From positions 1 to 6,316 of the forward strand of contig JALOSP010000088.1 of assembly GCA_025458365.1 (NCBI GenBank): a stretch of 6,316 bases of DNA, given 5' to 3'. The stretch comes from Hyphomonadaceae bacterium (GTDB taxonomy: Bacteria; Pseudomonadota; Alphaproteobacteria; Caulobacterales; Aquidulcibacteraceae). The first letter of the stretch is position 1. Each line of letters opens with the position of its first letter. Shown piece after piece: positions 1-6,042 of this stretch. The notes beneath the pieces are model-generated. The model was not told where the DNA came from and made no database searches. It worked only from the letters and a program-made list of their open reading frames with translations. A program made the position numbers and the translations under genes.

Positions 1-51
1 AATCGCGCACCCCTTGGCGCACCAACCCAACAGCCCGGAGCGACTTCGGCC

Positions 52-492
52 ATGACCCTGCATGACCCCTATGATACCAGCAACATCTTTGCCCGCATCC
101 TGCGCGGTGAGTTGCCGTGCCACAAGGTCTATGAGAACGACCATGCGCTCGCCTTCCTCGATCTGTTTCCGCAAACGCCCGGCCACACGCTGGTGATCCC
201 CAAGGCCGAAGCGACCAACATTCTCGACTTTCCCCCAGACCTCTTCGGTCCCTACATGAGTGCCGTGCAAACCGTGGCGCGGGCCGTGCACGTGGGGCTG
301 GGGGCAGACGGTTTGAGCATCCTGCAATTCAATGGCACGGCTGGCGGGCAGACCGTGTTTCATCTGCACTTCCACATCATCCCCCGCCACGCCGGGGTGG
401 CGATGCACGGCCACGGAAATGCGCCAATGGCAGTCGAGGCTGACTTGAAGCAACAGGCGGCCTTGATCGTTGCTGCATTCCAGAGCGGGTAA
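52..492 (+). CDS. HIT (histidine triad) family nucleotide-binding protein
   Basis: Complete 146-residue protein of the histidine triad superfamily, the normal length for bacterial HIT/HinT proteins. Family members are small cytoplasmic dimers that bind purine nucleotides and hydrolyse phosphoramidates such as AMP-lysine or aminoacyl-AMP. The signature is visible: residues 104-108 read HLHFH followed by II, giving the H-x-H-x-H-hydrophobic triad, with the middle histidine (H106) expected to be the nucleophile. The N-terminal NIFARILRGELPCHKVYE block (residues 11-28), PGHTLVIPK (43-51) and the NGTAGGQTVFH stretch before the triad are also typical. The ATG at 52 has a GGAG 11 bases upstream (37-40). 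The same frame is open to the window edge, but the protein already begins where family members do. The physiological substrate cannot be read from sequence. The next gene follows after 96 bases on the same strand. Confidence 0.95.
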   Translation: MTLHDPYDTSNIFARILRGELPCHKVYENDHALAFLDLFPQTPGHTLVIPKAEATNILDFPPDLFGPYMSAVQTVARAVHVGLGADGLSILQFNGTAGGQTVFHLHFHIIPRHAGVAMHGHGNAPMAVEADLKQQAALIVAAFQSG

Positions 493-545
493 GCAGGGTG
501 CCAAGCCAGCGCACCAGTGTGTGACGGCCCGTTTCAGCTTCGAGC

Positions 546-560
546 AACCAATTTGTGGTT
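546..560. other. Short palindrome AACCA-ATTTG-TGGTT upstream of the 589 gene
   Basis: A perfect five-base inverted repeat with a five-base centre sits 29 bases before the ATG at 589 in the 96-base gap after the HIT gene. It is locally AT-richer than its surroundings. It could be a small operator or a weak mRNA hairpin, but a palindrome this short also occurs by chance. I see no convincing promoter hexamers in the gap. Confidence 0.2.
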
Positions 561-578
561 CAGTCCGGGCACACGATT

Positions 579-582
579 GGAG
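579..582 (+). promoter_or_regulatory. Shine-Dalgarno GGAG that decides the start at 589
   Basis: GGAG lies six bases before the ATG at 589. The reading frame is also open upstream to a GTG at 517. The codons between 517 and 589 encode a stretch with no resemblance to the rest of the protein, and no comparable ribosome-binding site precedes the GTG, so 589 is the preferred start. Confidence 0.7.
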
Positions 583-588
583 TTTCGC

Positions 589-1449
589 ATGTCTGACTGG
601 CTGTCCCGCGCACTTGATGCTGTCGAATCCCAAGCGACGGAAAGCGCTGCATCCAGCGCCTCGCAGGTGGATGATCTGCGCGCGGCCATCATGCGCGATG
701 GGGTGATCGCCACATCCGAAGCGGCGCGTTTGATGGATCTGCATCGCACAGGCGCGCCCGTGACAGGTGAAGACGGTTGGGATGATCTCTTCGTCGAAGC
801 GCTGACCAGCTATTTCGCGCTTTCCCATGAGGTGCCCGAACTGGAGGCAGGCGAGTTGTCCGCCGACTGGGCCGATGTGCTGGCCAAAGTCGGTCGGTCG
901 TTCGGGCTGGGACGGACCGGCCCGAGCCCTGATGGCGAGACCTGGGTTGAAGCGTCGGCCCGGCTGGGTGTTTCAGCTCAATCGGCAGATGTGCTGGTGA
1001 CATCACTGGGGGCCAACGGTCTGTTGCTCGATGCTGTGGAGATGCGGCTGCTGGCCCGCCTGTTCTCGCATGCTGTGACCTATCCAGCCGCCCTTCGCAG
1101 TTTTGCCTGGCAAGCCCTTGCCGCAACAGTCCAGGCTGACCGGGTGATCACCGAAGCCGAAGCGGCCCTCGTGCGTGCGCTGGCCATGGGGCCTGCCAGC
1201 GAGGCTGGCGTGGCCGTCACCCGTCAGGAAGCCGAAATGATCATCGCCATCAACCGGGCCTGCGATCCAGCCAGCAAGCACGTCAGCTGGACCAATGTGT
1301 TTGCCGGCTGCATGGCAAGTCATGTCCTGCATCAAGGTCGCAGCCCCGGCAGCCTGGACGCGGTCGAGACGGCGTGGCTCGACAGCCAGCTCGCAGGCCA
1401 TAGCGGGCCAGAAACCGAGGCACTTGACAGGTTTCTGGCGGCTGCCTGA
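589..1449 (+). CDS. Uncharacterised alphaproteobacterial protein with repeated helical, TerB/EF-hand-like modules
   Basis: A 286-residue soluble protein with no signal peptide or membrane segment. I do not recognise a named function. Seen directly: a module at about residues 37-77 (D-G-V-I, then E44-A, R53, P57, W64, L-F at 67-68, S74) aligns without gaps to residues 207-247 (E214-A, R223, P227, W234, V-F at 237-238, S244), an offset of 170 residues. Two further segments share the acidic/G/hydrophobic opening: N143-G-L-L and D184-R-V-I followed by E191-A-A. Alternating hydrophobic and alanine-rich stretches imply an all-helical fold. The D-x-V-I-xxx-E pattern resembles the start of TerB-like helical units or a degenerate EF-hand, but no full calcium loop is present. 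From memory, similar proteins with paired modules ending in a W-x-x-L-F-V-E-A-like motif are widespread and uncharacterised in alphaproteobacteria. It lies 96 bases after the HIT gene on the same strand and converges with gltX. Confidence 0.82.
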   Translation: MSDWLSRALDAVESQATESAASSASQVDDLRAAIMRDGVIATSEAARLMDLHRTGAPVTGEDGWDDLFVEALTSYFALSHEVPELEAGELSADWADVLAKVGRSFGLGRTGPSPDGETWVEASARLGVSAQSADVLVTSLGANGLLLDAVEMRLLARLFSHAVTYPAALRSFAWQALAATVQADRVITEAEAALVRALAMGPASEAGVAVTRQEAEMIIAINRACDPASKHVSWTNVFAGCMASHVLHQGRSPGSLDAVETAWLDSQLAGHSGPETEALDRFLAAA

Positions 1450-1463
1450 GGGCCATTGGCACT

Positions 1464-1504
1464 GCGCGGCTGCGACGTCAGACGGCCTCGCCCTTCAGCC
1501 GCGC
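1464..1504. terminator. GC-rich inverted repeat at the convergent gene ends, possible bidirectional terminator
   Basis: GCGCGGCTG at 1464-1472 is exactly complementary to CAGCCGCGC at 1496-1504, a perfect nine-base inverted repeat with a 23-base loop. The left arm is in the 28-base gap after the 589 gene stop and the right arm is in the last codons of gltX, so the gltX stop codon (1478-1480) lies in the loop. The position suits a shared transcription-end hairpin for the converging genes. No T-run follows on either strand and the loop is long, so this is not a classical intrinsic terminator. Confidence 0.35.
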
Positions 1505-2809
1505 GCGGGCCTTGTCGGCCCCGATCAAGGCAAACAGCGGCCCCATTTCGGGCCCGTGGCCCATGCCGGTCAGCGCTTGTCGTAGCGGCATGAACAGGGC
1601 CTTGCCCTTGGCCCCGGTCGCGTCCTTGACCGCAGCCACAAAGGCCTGCCAGCTTTCGCCTGTCAGCGGCCCGTCAGGCACCAGGGCGGCTGCGGTGGCG
1701 GCGAACGCTGGATCCTCGATCACCGGCGTGACCGGGCCACGCACCACCTGGGCATAGGCCTTCACATCGTCCAGACTGGCAAGATTGGCCCGCACCGCGA
1801 GCCAGAAATCCTCACCCAAATCGGCATCGAGCGCCACCAGCTTGTCCTGCACAGAGCTGTAATCTGCGCCATGCAGCAATTGCGCATCGACGCGGCGCAC
1901 ATCCTCAACATCGAACCGGGCCGGTGCCCGGCCAACCTTGGCGAAGTCGAAGCTCTCGATCAGGGTGTCCATCGACTGGACCACTTCGATCGGGTCTGAC
2001 GTGCCGATCCTGGCCAGGACCGCATTGACTGCGCGCGGGTCGATCCCCTCGTCGCGCAGCATGTCCACCGACAGCGAGCCGATCCGCTTCGACAGCGCCT
2101 CGCCATCGGCACCCACCAGCAAGGGGAAGTGCCCCAATGCAGGCGGCGTGGCACCCAAGGCCAGGAAAATCTCGATCTGGGCGCCTGAATTGGTCACATG
2201 GTCTTCGCCGCGCACGATGTGGGTCACGCCCAGATCCACGTCATCGACCACCGACGGCAGGGTGTAGAGGAAGCTGCCATCGGCCCGGATCAGCACAGGA
2301 TCGGACATCGAACCGGTTTCCACCGGCTGTTCGCCGCGCACAAGATCGGTCCAGACACGGCGCTGGCCCGTCAACTTGAAGCGCCAGTGCGGCTTGCGGC
2401 CTTCGGCTTCGAACGCGGCTCTCTCGGCGTCGGTCAGCTTCAAGGCCGCACGATCATAGATCGGTGGCAGGCCGCGAGAGCGGGCGATCTTGGCCTTGCG
2501 ATCCAGATCGTCGCTGGTCTCATAGCACGGATAGAGGAAGCCATCGGCTTTCAGCCTGTCGGCGGCGGCCTGATAGATCGCGTCACGGTCACTCTGGCGG
2601 GCGGTCTCGTCCCAGTTGAGTCCGAGCCAGGCGAGGTCGGCGTAGATGCCCTCTTCGAACACCTTGGTCGACCGGGCATGGTCTGTATCGTCGATCCGCA
2701 GCAGGAATTTGCCGCCATGCTTGCGCACGAACAACCAGTTCATCAGCGCTGTGCGAATATTGCCCACATGCAATTTGCCGGTGGGAGACGGGGCGAAGCG
2801 GACTTTCAT
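1478..2809 (-). CDS. gltX: Glutamyl-tRNA synthetase, short zinc-less form
   Basis: Class I aminoacyl-tRNA synthetase that attaches glutamate to tRNA in the cytoplasm using ATP; 443 residues. Visible landmarks: the FAPSPTGKLHVGN N-terminus with HVGN at 14-17 as the HIGH signature, RIDDTD at 38-43, a catalytic-core stretch from YTLPSVVDD to RGEDHVTN (about 182-207, RGEDH at 200-204), ALSKR at 238-242 in the KMSKS position, and a C-terminal anticodon-binding region with LFMPLRQALTGMGHGPEMG (about 405-423). The four-cysteine zinc site of E. coli-type GluRS is absent; one cysteine remains near residue 95 (YPCYE). This is the shorter type, often one of two GluRS paralogues in alphaproteobacteria, so a second gltX elsewhere is plausible. 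Whether it charges tRNA-Glu only or also tRNA-Gln cannot be settled here. The start is the ATG at 2809, with GGA eight bases upstream; the in-frame TTG just before it is less likely. It lies 93 bases downstream of the XpaC-family gene. Confidence 0.97.
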   Translation of the reverse strand: MKVRFAPSPTGKLHVGNIRTALMNWLFVRKHGGKFLLRIDDTDHARSTKVFEEGIYADLAWLGLNWDETARQSDRDAIYQAAADRLKADGFLYPCYETSDDLDRKAKIARSRGLPPIYDRAALKLTDAERAAFEAEGRKPHWRFKLTGQRRVWTDLVRGEQPVETGSMSDPVLIRADGSFLYTLPSVVDDVDLGVTHIVRGEDHVTNSGAQIEIFLALGATPPALGHFPLLVGADGEALSKRIGSLSVDMLRDEGIDPRAVNAVLARIGTSDPIEVVQSMDTLIESFDFAKVGRAPARFDVEDVRRVDAQLLHGADYSSVQDKLVALDADLGEDFWLAVRANLASLDDVKAYAQVVRGPVTPVIEDPAFAATAAALVPDGPLTGESWQAFVAAVKDATGAKGKALFMPLRQALTGMGHGPEMGPLFALIGADKARARLKGEAV

Positions 2810-2833
2810 CAAAGTTTTCCAGATCAGGCAGGG

Positions 2834-2864
2834 ATGATACTGCCGCGTGCTCTAGCAGTGTCAC
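2834..2864 (-). promoter_or_regulatory. Possible sigma70-type promoter for gltX
   Basis: On the minus strand, GTGACA (plus-strand 2859-2864) and TATCAT (2834-2839) each match five of six consensus bases, separated by 19 bases, slightly longer than the ideal 17. The -10-like box ends 24 bases before the gltX ATG, implying a very short leader. It would let gltX be transcribed independently of the XpaC gene. The long spacer keeps confidence low. Confidence 0.3.
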
Positions 2865-2880
2865 CAGCGACTGGCGAGAC

Positions 2881-2897
2881 GGCCTGTGCGGCAGGCC
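2881..2897 (-). terminator. Perfect six-pair hairpin just after the XpaC-family gene
   Basis: GGCCTG and CAGGCC flank a five-base loop in the xpaC-gltX gap, starting five bases beyond the XpaC stop codon on the minus strand. The stem is compact and GC-rich, but no run of T follows, so it may be a weak or factor-dependent terminator, or a 3'-end stabilising hairpin rather than a strong intrinsic terminator. Confidence 0.35.
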
Positions 2898-2902
2898 GGG
2901 TG

Positions 2903-3790
2903 TCAGTTGATCAGCTTGAGATCGGCCTCCAGCGACTGGTCGAGCAGGCGCACATCGATATCCAGCGCCTGTGCATCGCCCTGGCGCAATTCCAGCTCGG
3001 TCTTGTCGAACAAAGCAGCAAGCTTCTTCAACACCGTCTGGGTGGCCTGGATGCGTTCCAGGTCCGGGCGGGGTGACCCTTCCAGTGCCACCAGACCTTC
3101 GGCAACCTTCACCGTTTCCGGGCAATAGTAAGTGAACACGCGCTGCGCGGTGGCCATCTGTTCGGGATTGTCAGCCACCGCCTTCATCAGCCGGTTGCCA
3201 CTGGCCACGATCTGGGCAACGTGCGCAACACTGTCGGCCAGCCGCAGGCGCGGCACGGTGGCATCCAGCTTTTGCAAGGCCTCTGCCGCCTCGGCCAGCA
3301 CCCTTTGCACCAGTTCGGCCCGGCCAGACGGCAGCCCTTGCACTTGTGCCTGTGGCGCTGCGATCGCTGTACGCGACGGCACAGGGATGGCCGGTCGGGT
3401 GCCAGTGTCGCGCGTATCGATCCGCTCGTTCACCATGGTGCCCAGCCAGGCCACCAGCGCACCGACCAGCAAACCCGACCCGATCCCGATCAACGGAAAC
3501 AGATCCAGCTGCATCATCAGGCCGAAGGCCATCAGGCCTGCACCTACCGCACCAAGGGTCCAGGCGGTCTTGCGGGCAGCGCCCTTCTTCCGCCGGGCGT
3601 CAGCCTCGGCCTTCAACTGTTTGAGTTCATCATCAAACTTGCGCCGCGCAGCTTCGAGTTTTGGGTCCGGATTCGGCATCCCGGCTTTGGCTTTCGGCCC
3701 GAAAACGGTGCGCACAATGGCCACCGCCGCCCATGCCGTGATCCCGACCACGGTCACGATGAAGGTAAACAACATCCCCACGACTGGCAT
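2903..3790 (-). CDS. Membrane-anchored XpaC-family protein (5-bromo-4-chloroindolyl phosphate hydrolysis family)
   Basis: A 295-residue protein. Order: transmembrane helix at about 5-27; basic, charged, probably coiled-coil stretch at 43-74; two adjacent hydrophobic segments at about 76-95 and 98-119; Pro/Ala-rich linker at about 121-156; soluble C-terminal domain from about 157. The C-terminal domain carries the arrangement I associate with XpaC proteins: helix, NPEQMATAQRVFTYYCPETVKVAEG (208-232, core RVFTYYCPETV), a short linker, then a helical hairpin ending in DIDVRLLDQSLEADLKLI. XpaC is named for a Bacillus phenotype on X-phosphate; no catalytic residues are established, and many homologues sit beside telA (toxic-anion resistance). 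No telA is visible here. Function in this organism is unknown; a role at the cytoplasmic membrane is inferred from topology. The ATG at 3790 is chosen because AAGGAGA lies nine bases upstream; the TTG 33 bases earlier would run through that site. The S46 peptidase lies 106 bases upstream. Confidence 0.85.
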   Translation of the reverse strand: MPVVGMLFTFIVTVVGITAWAAVAIVRTVFGPKAKAGMPNPDPKLEAARRKFDDELKQLKAEADARRKKGAARKTAWTLGAVGAGLMAFGLMMQLDLFPLIGIGSGLLVGALVAWLGTMVNERIDTRDTGTRPAIPVPSRTAIAAPQAQVQGLPSGRAELVQRVLAEAAEALQKLDATVPRLRLADSVAHVAQIVASGNRLMKAVADNPEQMATAQRVFTYYCPETVKVAEGLVALEGSPRPDLERIQATQTVLKKLAALFDKTELELRQGDAQALDIDVRLLDQSLEADLKLIN

Positions 3791-3799
3791 CGACGACCG

Positions 3800-3806
3800 T
3801 CTCCTT
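3800..3806 (-). promoter_or_regulatory. Strong Shine-Dalgarno AAGGAGA for the XpaC-family gene
   Basis: On the minus strand AAGGAGA precedes the ATG at 3790 with nine bases between. It is among the best ribosome-binding sites in the window and argues against the longer reading from the TTG at 3823, which would place this site inside the coding region. Confidence 0.75.
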
Positions 3807-3852
3807 CGCGCTGCGTGCGGCAACTTCGGTGAGCGCTAGATAGCGTCGCACG

Positions 3853-3873
3853 GGCGAAGGCGGAAGCCCCGCC
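3853..3873 (-). terminator. Possible hairpin after the S46 peptidase gene
   Basis: Read on the minus strand, GGCGGGG and CCTTCGCC can form a seven-pair stem (two G-U pairs) around a seven-base loop, beginning 23 bases after the peptidase stop codon. No T-run follows. It lies in the 106-base gap before the XpaC gene and could reduce read-through, but G-rich sequence forms such stems easily. Confidence 0.25.
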
Positions 3874-3876
3874 CCT

Positions 3877-3892
3877 GCCCGCCAGCCCGCCA
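3877..3892. repeat. Two tandem copies of GCCCGCCA
   Basis: The octamer GCCCGCCA occurs twice without spacing, four bases downstream of the S46 peptidase stop codon. It may simply be slippage in a GC-rich 3' region; no function is evident. Confidence 0.5.
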
Positions 3893-3896
3893 GCGA

Positions 3897-6002
3897 TCAG
3901 CGCGCGGCCAGTTCGGTGACCAGATGGTCAGCCCCATAGACATGGCGCAGCGCCTCGGTGATGGCAGCCGTGGTGACAGACACCGACCGGTTGGTGCGTC
4001 CGTCATAGGCGAAATCGCCGCCGAGCGAGTGGATATTGCCATCAAACACCGCGCCAACAACCTCGCCATTGCGATTGATCAGCGGCGAGCCGGAATTGCC
4101 GCCGATGATGTCGTTTGTGCTGACGATGTTGAACGGCGTGACCGGATCAAGCCTGCCCCGCGCACTGGCCCACGACGGCGCCAGATTGAACGGATAGGCC
4201 CCTGTTGCCCGCTGAAACAGACCACCGATGGTGGTCACATAAGGCACATCCTGGCCTTGCGCACTCCACCCCATGGCGCGGCCATAGGACAGGCGCAGGG
4301 TGAAGGTGGCATCGGGATAGAGCGCGTCGCCATAAACGCGGAAGCGGGCGGTCGCGATCTTCTGGGCGGCTGCATCGGTGGGGCCAACCACTTCGCGGCG
4401 CCACTGGGCGGCAATCTCACGGGCAGCAGCATCATTGGCCAGAACGAAACGGATCATCGGATCGGTGCTGGCCAGTACGGCAGCCTGACCACCATCCAGC
4501 AGCGCCCGGCGCACGCGCGCCTCGTTCAGGCGGGTGCCGGTGGCCAGCCGCGTTGCCTGCTCCACTGCACTGACATTGCCCAGCAGCGTGCGCACCGCAG
4601 GATCATCAGCGCCCAGATATTCCTGCGCCTTGGTGAGCCAGAGCGTCAGCCCGATCCGCTCCAGATCACGATACACAGGGGTGACTTCGAGTAGCCGGGT
4701 CCGGGCAGAGCGCATGGCGGTGTCCGAATATCCGGGGATGCGCTGGGCGGCGGGCTTTTCGGCCTCAGCCGCCATCCGCACGATCTGGCGGGCCACGCCA
4801 TAAAGTTCGGAAATCGATCCGGCGCGGGCTTCTAGGAAATCGTGCCGGTAGAACAAGGCCTGCTGGCGCACGAGGATCGCTTCGATGTCGGCCCATGGAT
4901 CACCGATTTCAGCGGCCAGCTCTGGATCGGCGGCCACGCGGGCGCGCAAGTCAGCCTCTTCACGCTGCTTGATGGCAAAGAACTCCGGGTCCATGAGGGC
5001 TCGCATCTGGCCGTTCTGGGCTTTCCAGCTGTTCTCGATGCCGAAGGATGCCGCTTCCCCGCTGCGACGCTGCTCGCGGCCCAAGCTGCGGTATTGGGCA
5101 ATCATGCCACGCAATTCGGACCGCACCAATTGCCGCGTTGGCAGCAGCCAGTCCCGGGTGAAGGCCAGCTGGCGCACGGTCAACAGGCGCTGGGTGGAAC
5201 CGGGATTGCCCGCCACCAGCACCGGATCGCCCTGTGCGGGCACTGTGGTGGACCATGGCAAATGGGTCACCGGGGTGACAGGCCTGCCATCCTCCCAAGC
5301 GCGCAGGAAGGCTGCATCAAGGGCAAAGCGCGGGAAGTTGAAATTGTCCGGGTCGCCGCCAAAGAAGCCCGCCGCGGTTTCCGGCGCAAACGACAGGCGC
5401 ATGTCCTTGTAGGTCCGGTAGGTGTAGAGCGAATAGCGCCCGCCACGATACAGGCTGACCACGTCACAGCGATACTTCTGGTTATCCTTGCCAGTGCACG
5501 CCTCTTCTTCAATTGCACTGATCACATTGGCCCGCGCGGTGGCACGCTCCGCCGGGCTCACCCCGTCCAACGCGGCATTGACCCGCGCGGTGACGTCCGC
5601 CGTGCTCAACAACACATCGCCGGACACGCCCGGACAGGTCTTTTCCTCGGCCAATGTCCGGGCCAGAAAGCCCTTGGCGGCCAGATCATTGCGAGCACTG
5701 GACAGCGAAGCCACACAATCGGACACGCAATGCCAATTGGTCAGCACGAGTCCCGAACCTGATACGAACGAGGCCGAACAGCCGCTGCTGAGCCGAACAG
5801 CCGAACTCTGCACCCGCTGCAGCCAGCCTGCATCCGGCGCCCAGCCCAGATCGGCCTGTGCGCGGGCGGTCGGGAAGTTCTCGAACGTCCACATGCCCTC
5901 TTCTGCCTTCGCCGACAGCGGGGCAAGACCGATCATCGCAACAGCAGCAAGGCCAAACCAGGCGCACTGGCCAGTGGTCGGGGCGTCAGACGGCATCTTC
6001 AT
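3897..6002 (-). CDS. Secreted S46-family dipeptidyl-peptidase, DPP7-like
   Basis: Chymotrypsin-fold serine exopeptidase of MEROPS family S46, removing dipeptides from peptide N-termini in the periplasm; 701 residues, close to the roughly 710-720 of Porphyromonas DPP7 and DPP11. A Sec signal peptide is clear: a hydrophobic core around 14-29, then SAKA with cleavage expected after A33, leaving EEGMWTFENFP, the usual mature S46 N-terminus. The probable triad is H91 (TNWHC), D229 (FALDAAFLR) and S637 (GGNSGSPL). The residue 18 beyond the serine is G655 (VFDGN), where DPP7 has glycine and DPP11 has arginine for acidic P1 residues, so a hydrophobic or broad P1 preference is inferred. W90 replaces the first histidine of the common NHHC motif, but the catalytic histidine is kept. 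Cysteines at 75, 92, 96, 123, 169 and 179 may form periplasmic disulfides. The ATG at 6002 has AAAGGA ten bases upstream; ATGs at 6011 and 5996 are worse spaced. Confidence 0.94.
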   Translation of the reverse strand: MKMPSDAPTTGQCAWFGLAAVAMIGLAPLSAKAEEGMWTFENFPTARAQADLGWAPDAGWLQRVQSSAVRLSSGCSASFVSGSGLVLTNWHCVSDCVASLSSARNDLAAKGFLARTLAEEKTCPGVSGDVLLSTADVTARVNAALDGVSPAERATARANVISAIEEEACTGKDNQKYRCDVVSLYRGGRYSLYTYRTYKDMRLSFAPETAAGFFGGDPDNFNFPRFALDAAFLRAWEDGRPVTPVTHLPWSTTVPAQGDPVLVAGNPGSTQRLLTVRQLAFTRDWLLPTRQLVRSELRGMIAQYRSLGREQRRSGEAASFGIENSWKAQNGQMRALMDPEFFAIKQREEADLRARVAADPELAAEIGDPWADIEAILVRQQALFYRHDFLEARAGSISELYGVARQIVRMAAEAEKPAAQRIPGYSDTAMRSARTRLLEVTPVYRDLERIGLTLWLTKAQEYLGADDPAVRTLLGNVSAVEQATRLATGTRLNEARVRRALLDGGQAAVLASTDPMIRFVLANDAAAREIAAQWRREVVGPTDAAAQKIATARFRVYGDALYPDATFTLRLSYGRAMGWSAQGQDVPYVTTIGGLFQRATGAYPFNLAPSWASARGRLDPVTPFNIVSTNDIIGGNSGSPLINRNGEVVGAVFDGNIHSLGGDFAYDGRTNRSVSVTTAAITEALRHVYGADHLVTELAAR

Positions 6003-6012
6003 CGCAAACATT

Positions 6013-6018
6013 TCCTTT
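6013..6018 (-). promoter_or_regulatory. Shine-Dalgarno AAAGGA selecting the peptidase start at 6002
   Basis: On the minus strand AAAGGA is followed by ATG codons at 6011 (one base away), 6002 (ten bases away) and 5996 (sixteen bases away). Only the one at 6002 has a workable spacing. It also gives a signal peptide with a normal short N-region. Confidence 0.6.
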
Positions 6019-6019
6019 G

Positions 6020-6042
6020 TGATTCCCGCGAAAGCCGGCGCC
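6020..6042. repeat. Fragment of a dispersed palindromic (REP-like) element
   Basis: The plus strand reads TGATTCCCGCGAAAGCCGGCGCC. ATTCCCGCGAAAGC is the core of a short dispersed palindrome frequent in sphingomonads and other GC-rich proteobacteria, normally continuing to GGGAAT. Here the palindrome is imperfect: around the AAAG centre one stem position is mismatched and the far arm has diverged. It lies immediately upstream of the Shine-Dalgarno of the peptidase gene. Translation through it on the minus strand gives the familiar spurious PAFAGIT peptide, which supports ending the coding region downstream of it. The repeat assignment rests on recall; copies elsewhere in the genome cannot be checked here. 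Confidence 0.45.

Noticed and set aside
493..520. Terminator after the HIT gene from GGTGC/GCACC (497-501, 511-515)
   Set aside because: A five-pair stem with a nine-base loop and no T-run is too weak to claim.
517..588. GTG start at 517 for the uncharacterised protein
   Set aside because: There is no ribosome-binding site before it, whereas the ATG at 589 has GGAG at six bases.
2198..3076. Long plus-strand open frame opposite the start of gltX and the end of the XpaC gene
   Set aside because: It overlaps two well-supported genes antisense and spans their intergenic gap. It shows no recognisable domain and is the expected mirror of GC-biased third positions.
589..3790. A tellurite-resistance locus made of the TerB-like protein and the XpaC protein
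   Set aside because: The TerB likeness is weak, the two genes are on opposite strands with gltX between them, and no telA, terC or terD is visible.
3791..3823. TTG start at 3823 for the XpaC-family protein
   Set aside because: It would put the strong AAGGAGA site inside the coding region and add a basic leader before the first membrane helix.
3924..4694. Plus-strand open frame opposite the C-terminal half of the S46 peptidase
   Set aside because: Antisense shadow with no domain or convincing ribosome-binding site.
4842..5762. Plus-strand open frame of about 300 codons opposite the S46 peptidase
   Set aside because: It is fully antisense to a confidently identified enzyme with intact catalytic motifs, and its translation has no family resemblance.
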